From contig CAYNPO010000001.1 of NCBI GenBank assembly GCA_964399165.1, positions 124,001 through 188,000 on the forward strand: DNA of 64,000 bases, read 5' to 3'. Position numbers and translations under genes: made by a program. This document shows positions 17,256-25,642 of this stretch, piece by piece. Source of the stretch: UBA6144 sp964399165. GTDB lineage: Bacteria; Bdellovibrionota; Bacteriovoracia; Bacteriovoracales; Bacteriovoracaceae. Each line of letters begins with the position of its first letter. Positions within the stretch are counted from its first letter, which is position 1. Under the pieces are notes generated by a model, which did no database searches, had not been told where the DNA came from, and saw nothing but the letters and a program-made list of their open reading frames with translations.

Positions 17256-17737
17256 AGGTAGAAATGCACGGCGGATTTGAGGAAGTTGTTCCCGAGGGTC
17301 TCGAAGCGGCGCCCCTCGGGGCCTTTGTTCATGGAGACGCCGAACTCGAAGCTGAAGCCGATGCTCTCGACCCCCTCCAGGTGGAACTCGGTACCGAAGG
17401 TGCCGTCGAATTGGTAACCGGATTTGGCTTTTTCGTCTTCCTCGTAGGAAAGGGAAGCCAGCGTGCCTGCCATGTAGAAGTTGAGCAGGGTTTCCTCGAA
17501 GATGACGCGGTAGATGCGAAGCCCCGCGCCGTAGAGGGTGGTGTCCTCATCGGAGCGGAAAGCCAAAAGGCCGCCCAGGGCGTAGTAGCGGTTCTGCTGG
17601 ACCTTGAGGGAGAGAGCGGGGAGGTCGTTGACCAGCTGGTTGGAGAGCCCCACACCCAGGCGTCCGGTTTTGTTCATCGCCCAGGCGGGAGCAGCCAGGG
17701 CCAGGGCGAAGACCAGCGCGAGAACTTTGTGTGTCAT
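17252..17737 (-). CDS. Small outer-membrane beta-barrel-like protein
   Basis: A 161-residue exported protein with signal MTHKVLALVFALALAAPAWA and alternating hydrophobic strands (LGVGLSNQL, YYALGGLLAF, LYGAGLRIYR, FYMAGTLASL), ending AVHFYL. The pattern fits a small outer-membrane barrel. It is translationally coupled to the next barrel gene, so the two may form one envelope unit. The 84 bases before it separate it from the divergent TPR gene and probably hold both promoters. Confidence 0.66.
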   Translation of the reverse strand: MTHKVLALVFALALAAPAWAMNKTGRLGVGLSNQLVNDLPALSLKVQQNRYYALGGLLAFRSDEDTTLYGAGLRIYRVIFEETLLNFYMAGTLASLSYEEDEKAKSGYQFDGTFGTEFHLEGVESIGFSFEFGVSMNKGPEGRRFETLGNNFLKSAVHFYL

Positions 17738-17821
17738 GGGAAAAGGCTACGGAATCTTTTGATCTTTGACAACGATTCCTGGGTCGCCCTAAACTTCCAG
17801 CACCCCCTTCAAGGATGAGCC

Positions 17822-18508
17822 ATGGCCGACACCGCGACCCCTCCCACCAGCGCTGAGCTGCAAGCCTCCCTCGACCGCACCGACCTGGGCCACTGGCTCT
17901 ACGTCAACCGGACCCCGTTCTTAGCGTCCGCCCTGGTGGTTTTTGTCGCCACGTCAGGCTGGCTGTGGTGGAAGCAGCACCAAAAGAATGTGCTGTTGGA
18001 AGGATCCGCCGCGATCCACCGCTTCGAAGGCGCCGTGCTGACGCCTTTCCGCGAAGGCAAACTGCCCGCCGACCAAATGGTGGCCAAGTTCAATGCACTA
18101 GACGCTAAAGCCAAGTCCACCGTGGCCGTCATTCCCGTGGCCCTGGAGTCCGCGCGCTTACTGGAAGAGAAGGGCCAGAAGGCTGAGGCCCTTGCCCTCT
18201 TGAAGCAAGTGGCTGACGCCATTCCTCCCAAGTCTTCCGGCTATCTCTTCATCGCCTTCAACTACGCCGCCGCCGCAGAGGACGCGGGCCAGATCGACGA
18301 GGCCATCCGCGTGCTGGAAGCCTACGAAAAGGCCGGGCATAAGGTGTTCGCCGTGAAGGCCAGCCTGGACCTGGGTCGCCTCTACCTTGCTAAGGGCCGC
18401 CAGGACGACGCCAAGAAGCGCTTCGAGGCCATCGTGAAGGACCACCCCAACGACGAGTTGGCGAAGATCGCCCGCCTGTACCAACAGCGGCTGGCCAGCG
18501 CCCCGTGA
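17822..18508 (+). CDS. Membrane-anchored TPR protein (YfgM-like)
   Basis: A 228-residue protein with a short cytosolic N-terminus, one membrane segment (about 33-49) and a periplasmic tetratricopeptide region (AALLEEKGQKAEALALLKQ-type helices, then a repeat around GRLYLAKGRQDDAKKRF). The layout matches YfgM, which lies beside bamB in many proteobacteria and works with periplasmic chaperones and the Sec translocon. Its stop overlaps the BamB-like start (TGATG). Function is inferred from architecture and position near der and bamB. Confidence 0.75.
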   Translation: MADTATPPTSAELQASLDRTDLGHWLYVNRTPFLASALVVFVATSGWLWWKQHQKNVLLEGSAAIHRFEGAVLTPFREGKLPADQMVAKFNALDAKAKSTVAVIPVALESARLLEEKGQKAEALALLKQVADAIPPKSSGYLFIAFNYAAAAEDAGQIDEAIRVLEAYEKAGHKVFAVKASLDLGRLYLAKGRQDDAKKRFEAIVKDHPNDELAKIARLYQQRLASAP

Positions 18509-19620
18509 TGCGGGGACTTCTTTCTCTTCTTCTTCTGGTCTTCTTCGCCAGCGGTTGCGCCCAAACGCAACGCTTGAGCGTCAAGGCACCTCCTAAGAAT
18601 ACGCCCTTCTTCCAAGTGGGCTGGGCCAAAAACCTGGATCCCGCTTATAGCTCGGGCAATCTTTCCATGACCGTGGGGGGTGTTGCCAGCGGGCCCGGTG
18701 TCCTCTACGTAGGCGGCTTGGACGGGATCTTCCGTGCCCTGGACGTGGAGAACGGACGTGAGCTTTGGAAGGCGCAAGAGAGTCGCCCCATCGCCGCCCC
18801 GGCCTTGGTCACGGATACCACCGTGGTCTACGGCACCCAAGGCGGACGCCTGGTATCCCGTCATCCCGTTTCCGGCGATTTGGTTTACGCCATTGACTTG
18901 GGCGGTGCCATCGAGTCTGCCCCCGTGCTCCATGATGGCCGCCTGCTGGTTTACTTGCGGGGCCACCAAATCGTGTGTCTAGACGCCCAAACCGGAAAGA
19001 TCATCTGGAACTACCGCCGGGCGGTCCCCGTGACGGTGACGCTGCAGAGGACCACACGGCCCCTCGTGGTGGGGAACTCTGTCATTGTGGGATTCGCTGA
19101 CGGGTACGCCGGCGCGCTGTCTCTCCAGGAAGGTCTCCTGCAGTGGGAGCAAAAGCTGGTGGACACCCAGAAGTTCGTGGACGTGGACTTGAATCCGCTC
19201 CTCGTCGGGGGGTTGGTCATCACGGGATCGCCCTCGGGCGAACTCAAGGCCTTGGCTCCGCAAGACGGGGCCGTGCGACGGCATTATGGGGAATCGTCGC
19301 TCTCGCATCCTTTGCTGCGCGGGGAGAACCTGGTGCTGGGGAATGCGGACGGTGAAGTGGTGTACCTTTCCCTGGAGGGCAAGGTCCTCAAGCGCGCGAA
19401 GGTTTCCAAGCAACCCATCAACCAGGTGCTCTGGTGGAAGGATCACTTGGTGGTCATGGCCTTCGGCGGGCGAATCGCCGCCATCGACCCCCTCAGTTTT
19501 CGGGAAGTGGGGCACTTCTCCCTGGGCCATGACCAGTCGGCCGTGTTCGGAGAAGCCGCCTTGGGCGAGGAAGGGCTGGGGGTGCTGAGCTCGCGTAACC
19601 GGTTGTTTTTCTTCAAGTAA
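18508..19620 (+). CDS. bamB: BamB-like PQQ-propeller lipoprotein
   Basis: A 370-residue lipoprotein (lipobox FFASGC) with a beta-propeller of repeats such as LYVGGLDGIFRALDVENGRELW, VVYGTQGGRLVSRHPVSGDLVY and IVCLDAQTGKIIWNYR. BamB is the propeller lipoprotein of the outer-membrane barrel assembly machine. ATG 18508 shares a base with the preceding stop; GTG 18505 would add one residue. The yfgM-bamB-der neighbourhood supports orthology, although divergent propellers could serve other roles. Confidence 0.8.
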   Translation: MRGLLSLLLLVFFASGCAQTQRLSVKAPPKNTPFFQVGWAKNLDPAYSSGNLSMTVGGVASGPGVLYVGGLDGIFRALDVENGRELWKAQESRPIAAPALVTDTTVVYGTQGGRLVSRHPVSGDLVYAIDLGGAIESAPVLHDGRLLVYLRGHQIVCLDAQTGKIIWNYRRAVPVTVTLQRTTRPLVVGNSVIVGFADGYAGALSLQEGLLQWEQKLVDTQKFVDVDLNPLLVGGLVITGSPSGELKALAPQDGAVRRHYGESSLSHPLLRGENLVLGNADGEVVYLSLEGKVLKRAKVSKQPINQVLWWKDHLVVMAFGGRIAAIDPLSFREVGHFSLGHDQSAVFGEAALGEEGLGVLSSRNRLFFFK

Positions 19621-19728
19621 TTCTTCCACCCCCTAACAAATCATTTCATTTTTTTAATGGACTTAACCAAGTGCGACGGAAAAGGTAGCTTCGAGCCAAC
19701 CACCGCCTTTTTCGCAATGGGGAACTCC

Positions 19729-21024
19729 ATGAAAAAACTCCTTTCCCTCCCACTGGCCCTCCTCCCTTTCATGGCCATCGCTGCTCCCATTGAGGAAGAA
19801 CTTTTCGTGCTGGGTTCCCACCCGGAACTGGTGCGGGAGCTGGCCCGCCACCCTGACCTCTCCGTGGACCACGTCCACGAAGAAGGCTTCGAAGTCTATG
19901 GCCCCCGGGGCCTCTCCGAGCTCTTGGAAGAGCGGGGCGTGAGTTTTTTCGACATGGCCCAGACCCGTTCCAAAGACGATAATACCGATTACCCCGCCTT
20001 CGAGCAGGTCCGCGCCAAGCTGCAGGATCTGGCCGCACGCTTCCCCTCCATCGCGCGCTTGGAGACCATCGGCCGCAGCGTCCAGGGTCGCGAGCTGTTG
20101 GTGCTGAAGATCTCCGACAACGTCGGCCGCGACGAGGTGGAGCCCGAGTTCAAGTACATCTCCAGCATGCACGGGGACGAGATCACTGGACGCGAGCTGA
20201 CCCTGCGTCTGGCCGAGGAAATGCTCTCCTCCTATGGCCGAGACCGTCAGATCACCGACCTCATCGACAACACCGAAATCTACATCATGCCCTCCATGAA
20301 CCCGGACGGCTCCACCGCCCGCCGCCGCGCCAACGCCAACGGCTACGACCTCAACCGCAACTTCCCCGAGTTCGTACGCCGGGACCCCAATACTCCCGCC
20401 GGCCGCCAGGTGGAAGTCCAGGCCATCATGGCCTTCCAGGCATCGCGCAACTTCAGCCTCTCGGCCAACTTCCACGGCGGCGCCGTGGTGGTGAACTATC
20501 CTTGGGACTCGCGTTATGAGGCCCACCCCCTGGAAGACATGATCAAGGACCTCTCGCTTGAGTATGCCAACCTGAACGCTCCCATGCGCGCCTCGACTGA
20601 ATTCAGAGGCGGGATCGTCAATGGTGCTGATTGGTACATCGTGGAAGGCGGCATGCAGGACTGGAGTTACATCTGGCACAACGACCTCCAGGTCACCATT
20701 GAACTGTCCGACATCAAGTGGCCCAGCTACGCCCTGATCCCCAACTTTTACCGGGACAACCGCGCTTCCATGCTCCGTTACGCCGAGCTGGTGCACCAGG
20801 GCGCAGGCGTGAAGCTCTCCGACCGGAGCGCCGAGGGACGCGTGGTCATCACCGACCAGGCCGGCCGCTCTCTGGGCTCCTTTGGCTTCCAGCGCGGGGA
20901 ATTCTACAAAGTGCTCCCGGCCGGATCCTATGTGTTCGAAGTCACCAGCGCGGGGCAAACCCGCCGGGTGAACGTGCGCGTGGACGACCGGATCGCCGCC
21001 AACGGCAACTTCGTCGCCTTCTAA
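19729..21024 (+). CDS. Secreted M14 zinc carboxypeptidase
   Basis: A 431-residue exported metallopeptidase, signal MKKLLSLPLALLPFMAIAA. A pro-like region precedes the M14 catalytic domain with zinc ligands H148, E151 (MHGDE) and H249 (ANFHGG), substrate Arg in YDLNRNFP, and general base E325 in TIELSD. The C-terminal 70 residues resemble the transthyretin-like domain of carboxypeptidase D/M types (QAGRSLGSFGFQRGEFYKVLPAG). ATG 19729 is favoured by GGGGA five bases upstream. It could trim peptides outside the cell or in prey material. The 108 bases before it hold no other gene. Confidence 0.9.
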   Translation: MKKLLSLPLALLPFMAIAAPIEEELFVLGSHPELVRELARHPDLSVDHVHEEGFEVYGPRGLSELLEERGVSFFDMAQTRSKDDNTDYPAFEQVRAKLQDLAARFPSIARLETIGRSVQGRELLVLKISDNVGRDEVEPEFKYISSMHGDEITGRELTLRLAEEMLSSYGRDRQITDLIDNTEIYIMPSMNPDGSTARRRANANGYDLNRNFPEFVRRDPNTPAGRQVEVQAIMAFQASRNFSLSANFHGGAVVVNYPWDSRYEAHPLEDMIKDLSLEYANLNAPMRASTEFRGGIVNGADWYIVEGGMQDWSYIWHNDLQVTIELSDIKWPSYALIPNFYRDNRASMLRYAELVHQGAGVKLSDRSAEGRVVITDQAGRSLGSFGFQRGEFYKVLPAGSYVFEVTSAGQTRRVNVRVDDRIAANGNFVAF

Positions 21025-21027
21025 TCC

Positions 21028-21492
21028 TTAGCCCTGGGCGCGGCCCAGGTGCAGGACCAGCTCGAAGTGCGCGGGTGCCACCGGTGTGACCGAAAGGCGC
21101 GTGCCTCGTTGGAGCAGCACCATCCCCGCCAATTTCTTCTCCTCGCGCAGGCGCTGGAGCAGCAGGGTCTGCGGGAACTTCTCCACGAAGGCCACGTCCA
21201 CTAGATCCCAGCGAGGGTTCTCCTTGGTGGCCTTGGCGTCGTGGTACTCAGACTTGGGGTCGAACTGGGTGGGGTCGGGGTAGGCGGCCTTCACCACTTT
21301 CATGATCCCGACCGCGCCGGTCTCCTCGCCCGCGCTAGAGTGGTAGAAGATGGCCAGGTCGCCCACGGCCATCTCCCGCATGTAGTTGCGGGCCTGGTAG
21401 TTTCTCACCCCGCTCCAGGGCTCGGCCTTCTTTTTACGGAGGTCGTCGATGGAGAACACGTCGGGTTCGGATTTCATGAGCCAGTAGTTCAT
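21028..21492 (-). CDS. EVE domain protein
   Basis: A 154-residue single-domain protein starting MNYWLMKSEPDVFSIDDL, with the EVE (PUA-like) core GVRNYQARNYMREMAVGDLAIFYHS. EVE domains bind modified bases in RNA or DNA, and homologues include thymocyte nuclear protein 1. Its gene converges with the M14 peptidase gene, only three bases apart. The ligand is unknown. Family assignment is firm; cellular role is not. Confidence 0.92.
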   Translation of the reverse strand: MNYWLMKSEPDVFSIDDLRKKKAEPWSGVRNYQARNYMREMAVGDLAIFYHSSAGEETGAVGIMKVVKAAYPDPTQFDPKSEYHDAKATKENPRWDLVDVAFVEKFPQTLLLQRLREEKKLAGMVLLQRGTRLSVTPVAPAHFELVLHLGRAQG

Positions 21493-21590
21493 AGCGGGAG
21501 TTTAACTCAAAAGGTCGGGTAATCAAGGGTCGCCCTCCGCCAACCGAAATGGGCACGTGGTCCCCGGTGGGACCCTACCAAGGATGGCCC

Positions 21591-22403
21591 ATGAAAACCC
21601 TCTCCCTCGCGCTCGCCCTTTCCACCTTCGTGGGATGTGCCCACAAGTACCGCGCGCCGGCCTCAGACCTGCCCGGCGACTGGCGGGTGGACCGCCATGA
21701 GGTGAACACGGGGATGCCCAACTACGTCCTAAGTCCCGAGGTGTTTGCCAGTGCCGCCCCGGGTGCCGTCCGGGCCCCCGCCTCCGATGAACAGCTAGTG
21801 CGGGAAATGGAGGAGGCCGAGAAAAAGCCCTCCCTGCGCCGCATGTACTTCCGTGCTCTGTACCAGCAGTGGAAGGAGCTCTCCGCCAGCGCCGGTCGTA
21901 AGGCCAATCTACGCTCCTGTCCCCAGTACCATCATGACCGCTTGGTCTTGGACGAGGAAGGGCGCGCTCCGGGACGCAGCTTCGCCTCTACTCGTCCCTC
22001 CAAAGAGAACCTGGCGCTTTATCCCGAATGGGCCCTGGTCAGTGGTGGCAAACCCGTCTGGAAGTCGAAGGGGGCCGCGCCTAAGGCCTTGAAGCGCGGG
22101 CTTGCGGCCCACGTGCGCAAACTCGGGCGCGAAGTGCGCCAGATGTGTGAGGAAGGCGCCACCGACGCGTTCTTCCGCCTGGAGAACATGGTCAGCTACC
22201 ACGCTGGCCGTCCGGAGTTCCAGGGGCGCGAGGGCATGGCCGCCTTGTTGAAGATCCCTGTTTTCTCCAACGTATTGCTCATGCGGGCCGCCCCTACGGC
22301 CCACGAAAAACGTTTGGTGGAAGAGGCCCACGCTTGGCAGCTTGAAGCCTACCTGGTTCAATTGGAAAAAAAGCGCCTGGAAGTGGCCGCCAAAACGCAC
22401 TAG
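21591..22403 (+). CDS. Hypothetical lipoprotein
   Basis: A 270-residue precursor, signal MKTLSLALALSTFVGC with lipobox Cys16. I do not recognise the family. The mature protein is mostly charged and helical (REMEEAEKKPSLRRMYFRALYQQW), with a short segment RSCPQYHHDRL and a long C-terminal helix rich in Glu and Lys. ATG 21591 follows AAGGA and starts the signal. It is followed 13 bases later by a second lipoprotein gene, probably in the same transcript. Confidence 0.72.
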   Translation: MKTLSLALALSTFVGCAHKYRAPASDLPGDWRVDRHEVNTGMPNYVLSPEVFASAAPGAVRAPASDEQLVREMEEAEKKPSLRRMYFRALYQQWKELSASAGRKANLRSCPQYHHDRLVLDEEGRAPGRSFASTRPSKENLALYPEWALVSGGKPVWKSKGAAPKALKRGLAAHVRKLGREVRQMCEEGATDAFFRLENMVSYHAGRPEFQGREGMAALLKIPVFSNVLLMRAAPTAHEKRLVEEAHAWQLEAYLVQLEKKRLEVAAKTH

Positions 22404-22416
22404 TCGAGGAGTCCGT

Positions 22417-23109
22417 ATGCGTTTCATGCTCCCTTTGTCCTTGCTCGTCTTCGCCGCCTGCGGCAAGGTGGGGGTTGTGGACCCCAGCGCGGGGACAGGC
22501 GACGGTGCAGGAAGCTTCCGGAGCACGGTGCAAACTGACGCCCCTGCCGACTTGATCACCGCCGTGGAGTCGATCTGCGCAGGTCTCTTGGGCAAGGAGG
22601 CGCTGTTCGACCAACTCCACCGTCGCAGCGGCAACCGTTTCAAATTCTCCACCCAAACCCGGGATTGCGCCGGCGCCGTCACCGCCAGCGGGAGTGCGGT
22701 GGCCCAACTGGAACTGAGCGGTGGCTTCCTTCAGTACCGCCTGGTTTCTGGATCGGGCGTTCTTGGCGCGGTGGAAACTGACCAGGACGGCCTGATCGAT
22801 CAACTGTGCGAACGCCAGGACGATGTGGGTGTTTGGAAACAGCCCATGATGTTCGACACCGGCATGGCGGTGGGTTATTCCGTCTCCAATTGCTCCGGCG
22901 ACCCCGACGTCCGGTGCATCCGGCTTGAGACCGGCTTCGTCACCCCGGGGGCCAGCAGCTACCAGGTCAGCCGCGTGGACGATTTCCAATTGGATTTCTC
23001 CCCGGGCCAACTCAAAGGCATGGTGACCCGTTACCGCCGGGTGGATTCTTCCGATTGCCCTGCCGGACAGGGCCGCACCGAAGTAGCCAACTTCACCGGG
23101 CTCAACTGA
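22417..23109 (+). CDS. Hypothetical lipoprotein
   Basis: A 230-residue precursor with signal MRFMLPLSLLVFAAC and a Gly/Ser-rich linker after the lipidated Cys. Several Cys in the mature domain (ESICAG, TRDCAG, QLCERQ, SNCSGDPDVRC, SSDCPAG) suggest disulfides in the periplasm or at the surface. No known family is recognised. ATG 22417 has GAGGAG upstream and is preferred to a longer frame overlapping the previous gene. Confidence 0.72.
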   Translation: MRFMLPLSLLVFAACGKVGVVDPSAGTGDGAGSFRSTVQTDAPADLITAVESICAGLLGKEALFDQLHRRSGNRFKFSTQTRDCAGAVTASGSAVAQLELSGGFLQYRLVSGSGVLGAVETDQDGLIDQLCERQDDVGVWKQPMMFDTGMAVGYSVSNCSGDPDVRCIRLETGFVTPGASSYQVSRVDDFQLDFSPGQLKGMVTRYRRVDSSDCPAGQGRTEVANFTGLN

Positions 23110-23112
23110 CCC

Positions 23113-23955
23113 TCAGGGGCACGCCCAGTAAAACTGGGCGATGACCGTTTTCTTGGCCTCCTTGTCCCATAGCTTTTGACAGTAGGTCCGCTGGAACCAA
23201 GGGGCGAGGGGCGTGGGCGCGTCTTTCGGGCAGGCGATTTCCTGGCGTTCCTCGAAGTAGGGGGCCAGGCTCCTTTCAGGTGGGAGGGAGACTTCCCAGG
23301 GCCCGTCTACGCCAATGGAGAGCACCACGTAGAGCTCATTGGCCTCCGCCAGCACCTGGAGCCGTCCTTTTTCCAAGAAAGCAGGCCGCTCATCCAGCGG
23401 CAGGTAGTAACGGACGGTGGCACTGTCCTCCCGATGAATGTCCACGGGCTGCAGGGCCATGAGGTCCCCCAACCGCACCTTGTACTCGGTGTCCCCCCGG
23501 GACACCACCACGTGGTCTTTTTCCAGACCCTTGATGAAGGCCTGACCGCGGGTGATTTTACCCACGTTGTCCTTGGGGTTGTGGTGGGAGCAGGAGGAGT
23601 TGAACTGCACCGGCGCGAAGCCATTTTGGGCGGCGGGTTTGGTGAAAAATTCCACGGGCCAGCCCTGGGTGCGCAACTGCTCGCGGATCTCTTTCAATTT
23701 TTGGGCGGTGGGCACGGTCGGGGAGCGCCAGCGCTCGGTGCGGGCCGTCCACTCCTGCAGCAGGCGTCCCATCTCAGGGCCACACTCAGAATTTTCGGGA
23801 CAGCCCTTGTGGGCGTGGGCGAAATCGGCGTAGGTGAGGGTCGTAGGCTTGGTGGGAGACTGCCCATAGGCGGCAAAGGCCCAGAGGCACCCCACCAACC
23901 ACGGGTTTAGGGCTTTGCGGCGCAGAGCAATCGTGATAACACCTGGGAAAACCAC
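23113..23955 (-). CDS. Secreted hypothetical protein
   Basis: A 280-residue protein from GTG 23955 with an N-terminal hydrophobic segment (LVGCLWAFAAYGQ) that looks like a signal peptide. The mature part has paired Cys (GCPENSECGPEM, SSCSHHNP, QEIACPKD) and no catalytic motif I can name. A beta-rich central region includes DHVVVSRGDTEYKVRLGDL. The GTG start has no strong Shine-Dalgarno and is uncertain. The gene diverges from the 38-residue basic protein gene across 27 bases. Confidence 0.6.
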   Translation of the reverse strand: MVFPGVITIALRRKALNPWLVGCLWAFAAYGQSPTKPTTLTYADFAHAHKGCPENSECGPEMGRLLQEWTARTERWRSPTVPTAQKLKEIREQLRTQGWPVEFFTKPAAQNGFAPVQFNSSCSHHNPKDNVGKITRGQAFIKGLEKDHVVVSRGDTEYKVRLGDLMALQPVDIHREDSATVRYYLPLDERPAFLEKGRLQVLAEANELYVVLSIGVDGPWEVSLPPERSLAPYFEERQEIACPKDAPTPLAPWFQRTYCQKLWDKEAKKTVIAQFYWACP

Positions 23956-23982
23956 GTTAACATCCTAGACCGGAGAGTCCTT

Positions 23983-24099
23983 ATGAAGAAGCTCAAAAAG
24001 TCCCGCGCGAAGAAGAAGGCCAGCAAGAACAAGAAGAGCGGCGTGAAGCTCAAGCGCCTGGCCCGTAAGAAGAAGCTCCTTAAGAACCACAACAAGTAG
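23983..24099 (+). CDS. 38-residue highly basic protein
   Basis: ATG 23983 follows GGAGAG at a proper distance and reads 38 codons to TAG 24097-24099. The product has 20 Lys/Arg in 38 residues, one His and no acidic residue. A strong terminator follows, so this is a complete small transcription unit. Such composition points to nucleic-acid or ribosome binding, or packing of polyanions; no family is recognised. Coding is supported by the ribosome binding site, terminator and GC-rich third positions such as AAG for Lys. Confidence 0.7.
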   Translation: MKKLKKSRAKKKASKNKKSGVKLKRLARKKKLLKNHNK

Positions 24100-24126
24100 T
24101 CCACTCACAGATTTGTTGCTCCGACG

Positions 24127-24152
24127 AAAGGCCCCTTTGTGGGCCTTTTTTG
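24127..24152 (+). terminator. Intrinsic terminator after the basic small protein
   Basis: Stem AAAGGCCC (24127-24134) pairs with GGGCCTTT (24141-24148) across a six-base loop and runs into six T. Confidence 0.92.
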
Positions 24153-24304
24153 TGCGGCACAACTAGGGGCGTGACGGTTTTTTGACGTAGGGGCGCCACA
24201 AGATGTAGTTGACGGCGTCCTCCGCTGACGGTTTCATAGAAATATCTCATCCCTCACATTTCAAAGTTCTTCTGGGAGACATGGAAGAAACCTGCACACA
24301 CACC

Positions 24305-24333
24305 GGGCCCCCGAATGGGGGCCCAACTTTTTT
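24305..24333 (+). terminator. Orphan intrinsic terminator
   Basis: GGGCCCCC (24305-24312) pairs with GGGGGCCC (24317-24324) over a GAAT loop, then AAC and six T. The upstream small-protein gene already has its own terminator, so this one implies a separate short transcript from roughly 24215-24333, or it is a relic. Confidence 0.85.
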
Positions 24334-24346
24334 CTTTAACTGCCCC

Positions 24347-24470
24347 ACTTGAATGGTGATGACTTGTGACTCACGCGGCGGGAAGGTGGCTGGGTGTTTA
24401 AGCGGCTAACAAAGTTCACCGTAACTACTCGAGACCATTCTCGAATCTGTCCATCTATCACCATTCAAGT
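24347..24470. repeat. Perfect 14-base inverted repeat enclosing 96 bases
   Basis: ACTTGAATGGTGAT at 24347-24360 is the exact reverse complement of 24457-24470. The 124-base unit encodes nothing evident and ends 10 bases before the DTW start codon. It could be a small non-autonomous (MITE-like) element, a long-range mRNA hairpin or a divided regulator site. No target-site duplication is obvious. Confidence 0.75.
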
Positions 24471-24479
24471 AGAGCAGTT

Positions 24480-25175
24480 GTGAGCCGGTGCCTGCGTTGT
24501 GGTCAGGGCCTCAAGCCGTGTCTGTGTCCGTTGATCCCCCATCTTCCCACCCGCACCAAGCTGGTGATCCTCATGCACCCCAAGGAGTTCAAAAAAGAAC
24601 CCCTGGGGACAGGCAAGATGACCCGTGCCGCTCTGCCCGAGGCGGAGGTTTGCATGGGCGTGGACTTTTCCGACGACCGCCGGGTGAACGAACTTCTGGC
24701 CGATTCGGCCTTCTATCCCGTGTTGCTATGGCCAGGGGAGGGGGCGCTACCGTGGGAGGGGCCCGAAGGCCTGCCGGCTAGGTGTGAAGGAAGGCGGCTT
24801 GCGGTCTTCCTCTTGGATGCCACGTGGCCCTGTGCGCGCAAAATGTTCCGGCTCAACCCCAATCTCCAGGCCATGCCCCGCCTGGCGCTGGAGCCCACGG
24901 GATTGAGTGAGTTTCTGATCAAGCAGCAACCGGACTCACGGTGCTTGTCCACAGTGGAAGCCGCGCGTCTCTTGTTCCAGACCTTAGAGCGCCATGGGAT
25001 GGAGGAGACGCGGGACTGGGAGTCTCTCCTCGCGCCCTTTCGTGAGATGAACCGGCGGCAGATCGAGATCGCCAGCGACCCCAACCGGCAAGGTTACCGG
25101 CGCGAGCGGGGGTATGATGTGGAAGGCATCCGTGCCCGGGCGCTGGAGGGGACCCGCTCGCGGAAACTTTTTTGA
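24480..25175 (+). CDS. DTW-domain tRNA acp3U modification enzyme
   Basis: A 231-residue TDD/DTW-family protein. Members such as TapT transfer 3-amino-3-carboxypropyl from SAM to uridine in tRNA. Visible are an N-terminal zinc-like cluster (C4, C7, C14, C16), the fold motif LVILMHPKEFKKEPLGTGKM, the hallmark DATW (113-116) and LSTVEAARLL. Start is GTG 24480, with a weak Shine-Dalgarno. It stands alone between the inverted repeat and the convergent secreted-protein gene. Family is clear; the exact tRNA position is inferred from homologues. Confidence 0.88.
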   Translation: MSRCLRCGQGLKPCLCPLIPHLPTRTKLVILMHPKEFKKEPLGTGKMTRAALPEAEVCMGVDFSDDRRVNELLADSAFYPVLLWPGEGALPWEGPEGLPARCEGRRLAVFLLDATWPCARKMFRLNPNLQAMPRLALEPTGLSEFLIKQQPDSRCLSTVEAARLLFQTLERHGMEETRDWESLLAPFREMNRRQIEIASDPNRQGYRRERGYDVEGIRARALEGTRSRKLF

Positions 25176-25185
25176 ATAGGTATGC

Positions 25186-25632
25186 CTACAGCCTGTGGCA
25201 GACAGCGGAATACTTGAAGAACACCCTCGAGACGGGACAGAACATCGTGTCGTAGGCGGTCCGCCGCTCGAAAGAGTACTCGAATGTCGGGCCCAGCTCT
25301 TCGGTGTCGAAATAGTTCTTCACCTCCGCGCAGGAGTAGGTGCCTGAGGAGGTCCAACCCCTTGCCCTGTTTTCATACATCACTCCCCACTCCATGCCCT
25401 GGGCGTGCTTCTCATCCCGGTAGGCCATGATGAACGAATTCGGATAAGGTGAGCTGTCATGCTCGAACGTGACAGCGCAAGCGTTTCCCTCCAGGCACTC
25501 ATAGGAGTCAACAAACCGCACGATTCGGTTGGACGGGTTGTTCGCAAGGGAATCTTGAAGCGTCTTGATGCAATCATTGGCCCAGACGAGGGGAGTGAGG
25601 GCAAATAGAGCGAGGGGGAAGATTCTCAACAT
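25186..25632 (-). CDS. Small secreted hypothetical protein
   Basis: A 148-residue precursor with signal MLRIFPLALFALTPLVWA. The mature protein has four to six Cys (NDCIKT, YECLEGNACAV, YSCAEV, MFCPVS, AVCHRL) that could form disulfides. No family is recognised. ATG 25632 has GGAGA upstream and starts ten bases after the RoxA-like stop, so the two are very probably co-transcribed. It might assist or accompany the cytochrome in the envelope. Its base composition seems less GC-rich than flanking genes. Confidence 0.7.
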   Translation of the reverse strand: MLRIFPLALFALTPLVWANDCIKTLQDSLANNPSNRIVRFVDSYECLEGNACAVTFEHDSSPYPNSFIMAYRDEKHAQGMEWGVMYENRARGWTSSGTYSCAEVKNYFDTEELGPTFEYSFERRTAYDTMFCPVSRVFFKYSAVCHRL

Positions 25633-25642
25633 AGTTTCTCCT

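Larger units (their letters stand above)
24153..24479. other. Gene-poor intergenic stretch
   Basis: About 330 bases without a convincing gene. It holds an orphan terminator (24305-24333), a TTGACG (24209-24214) that could be a -35 element without a good -10, and a pair of 14-base inverted repeats just before the DTW gene. A 23-codon frame at 24281 runs through the terminator stem and is not accepted as a gene. Confidence 0.6.

Noticed and set aside
19663..20958. 431-codon minus-strand frame opposite the M14 peptidase
   Set aside because: Antisense artefact of high GC. The plus-strand frame has all zinc and catalytic motifs.
24281..24352. 23-codon frame with GGGAG upstream in the 24.3 kb gap
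   Set aside because: Its middle is the perfect terminator hairpin and it ends inside the inverted repeat; codon pattern follows the stem rather than a protein.
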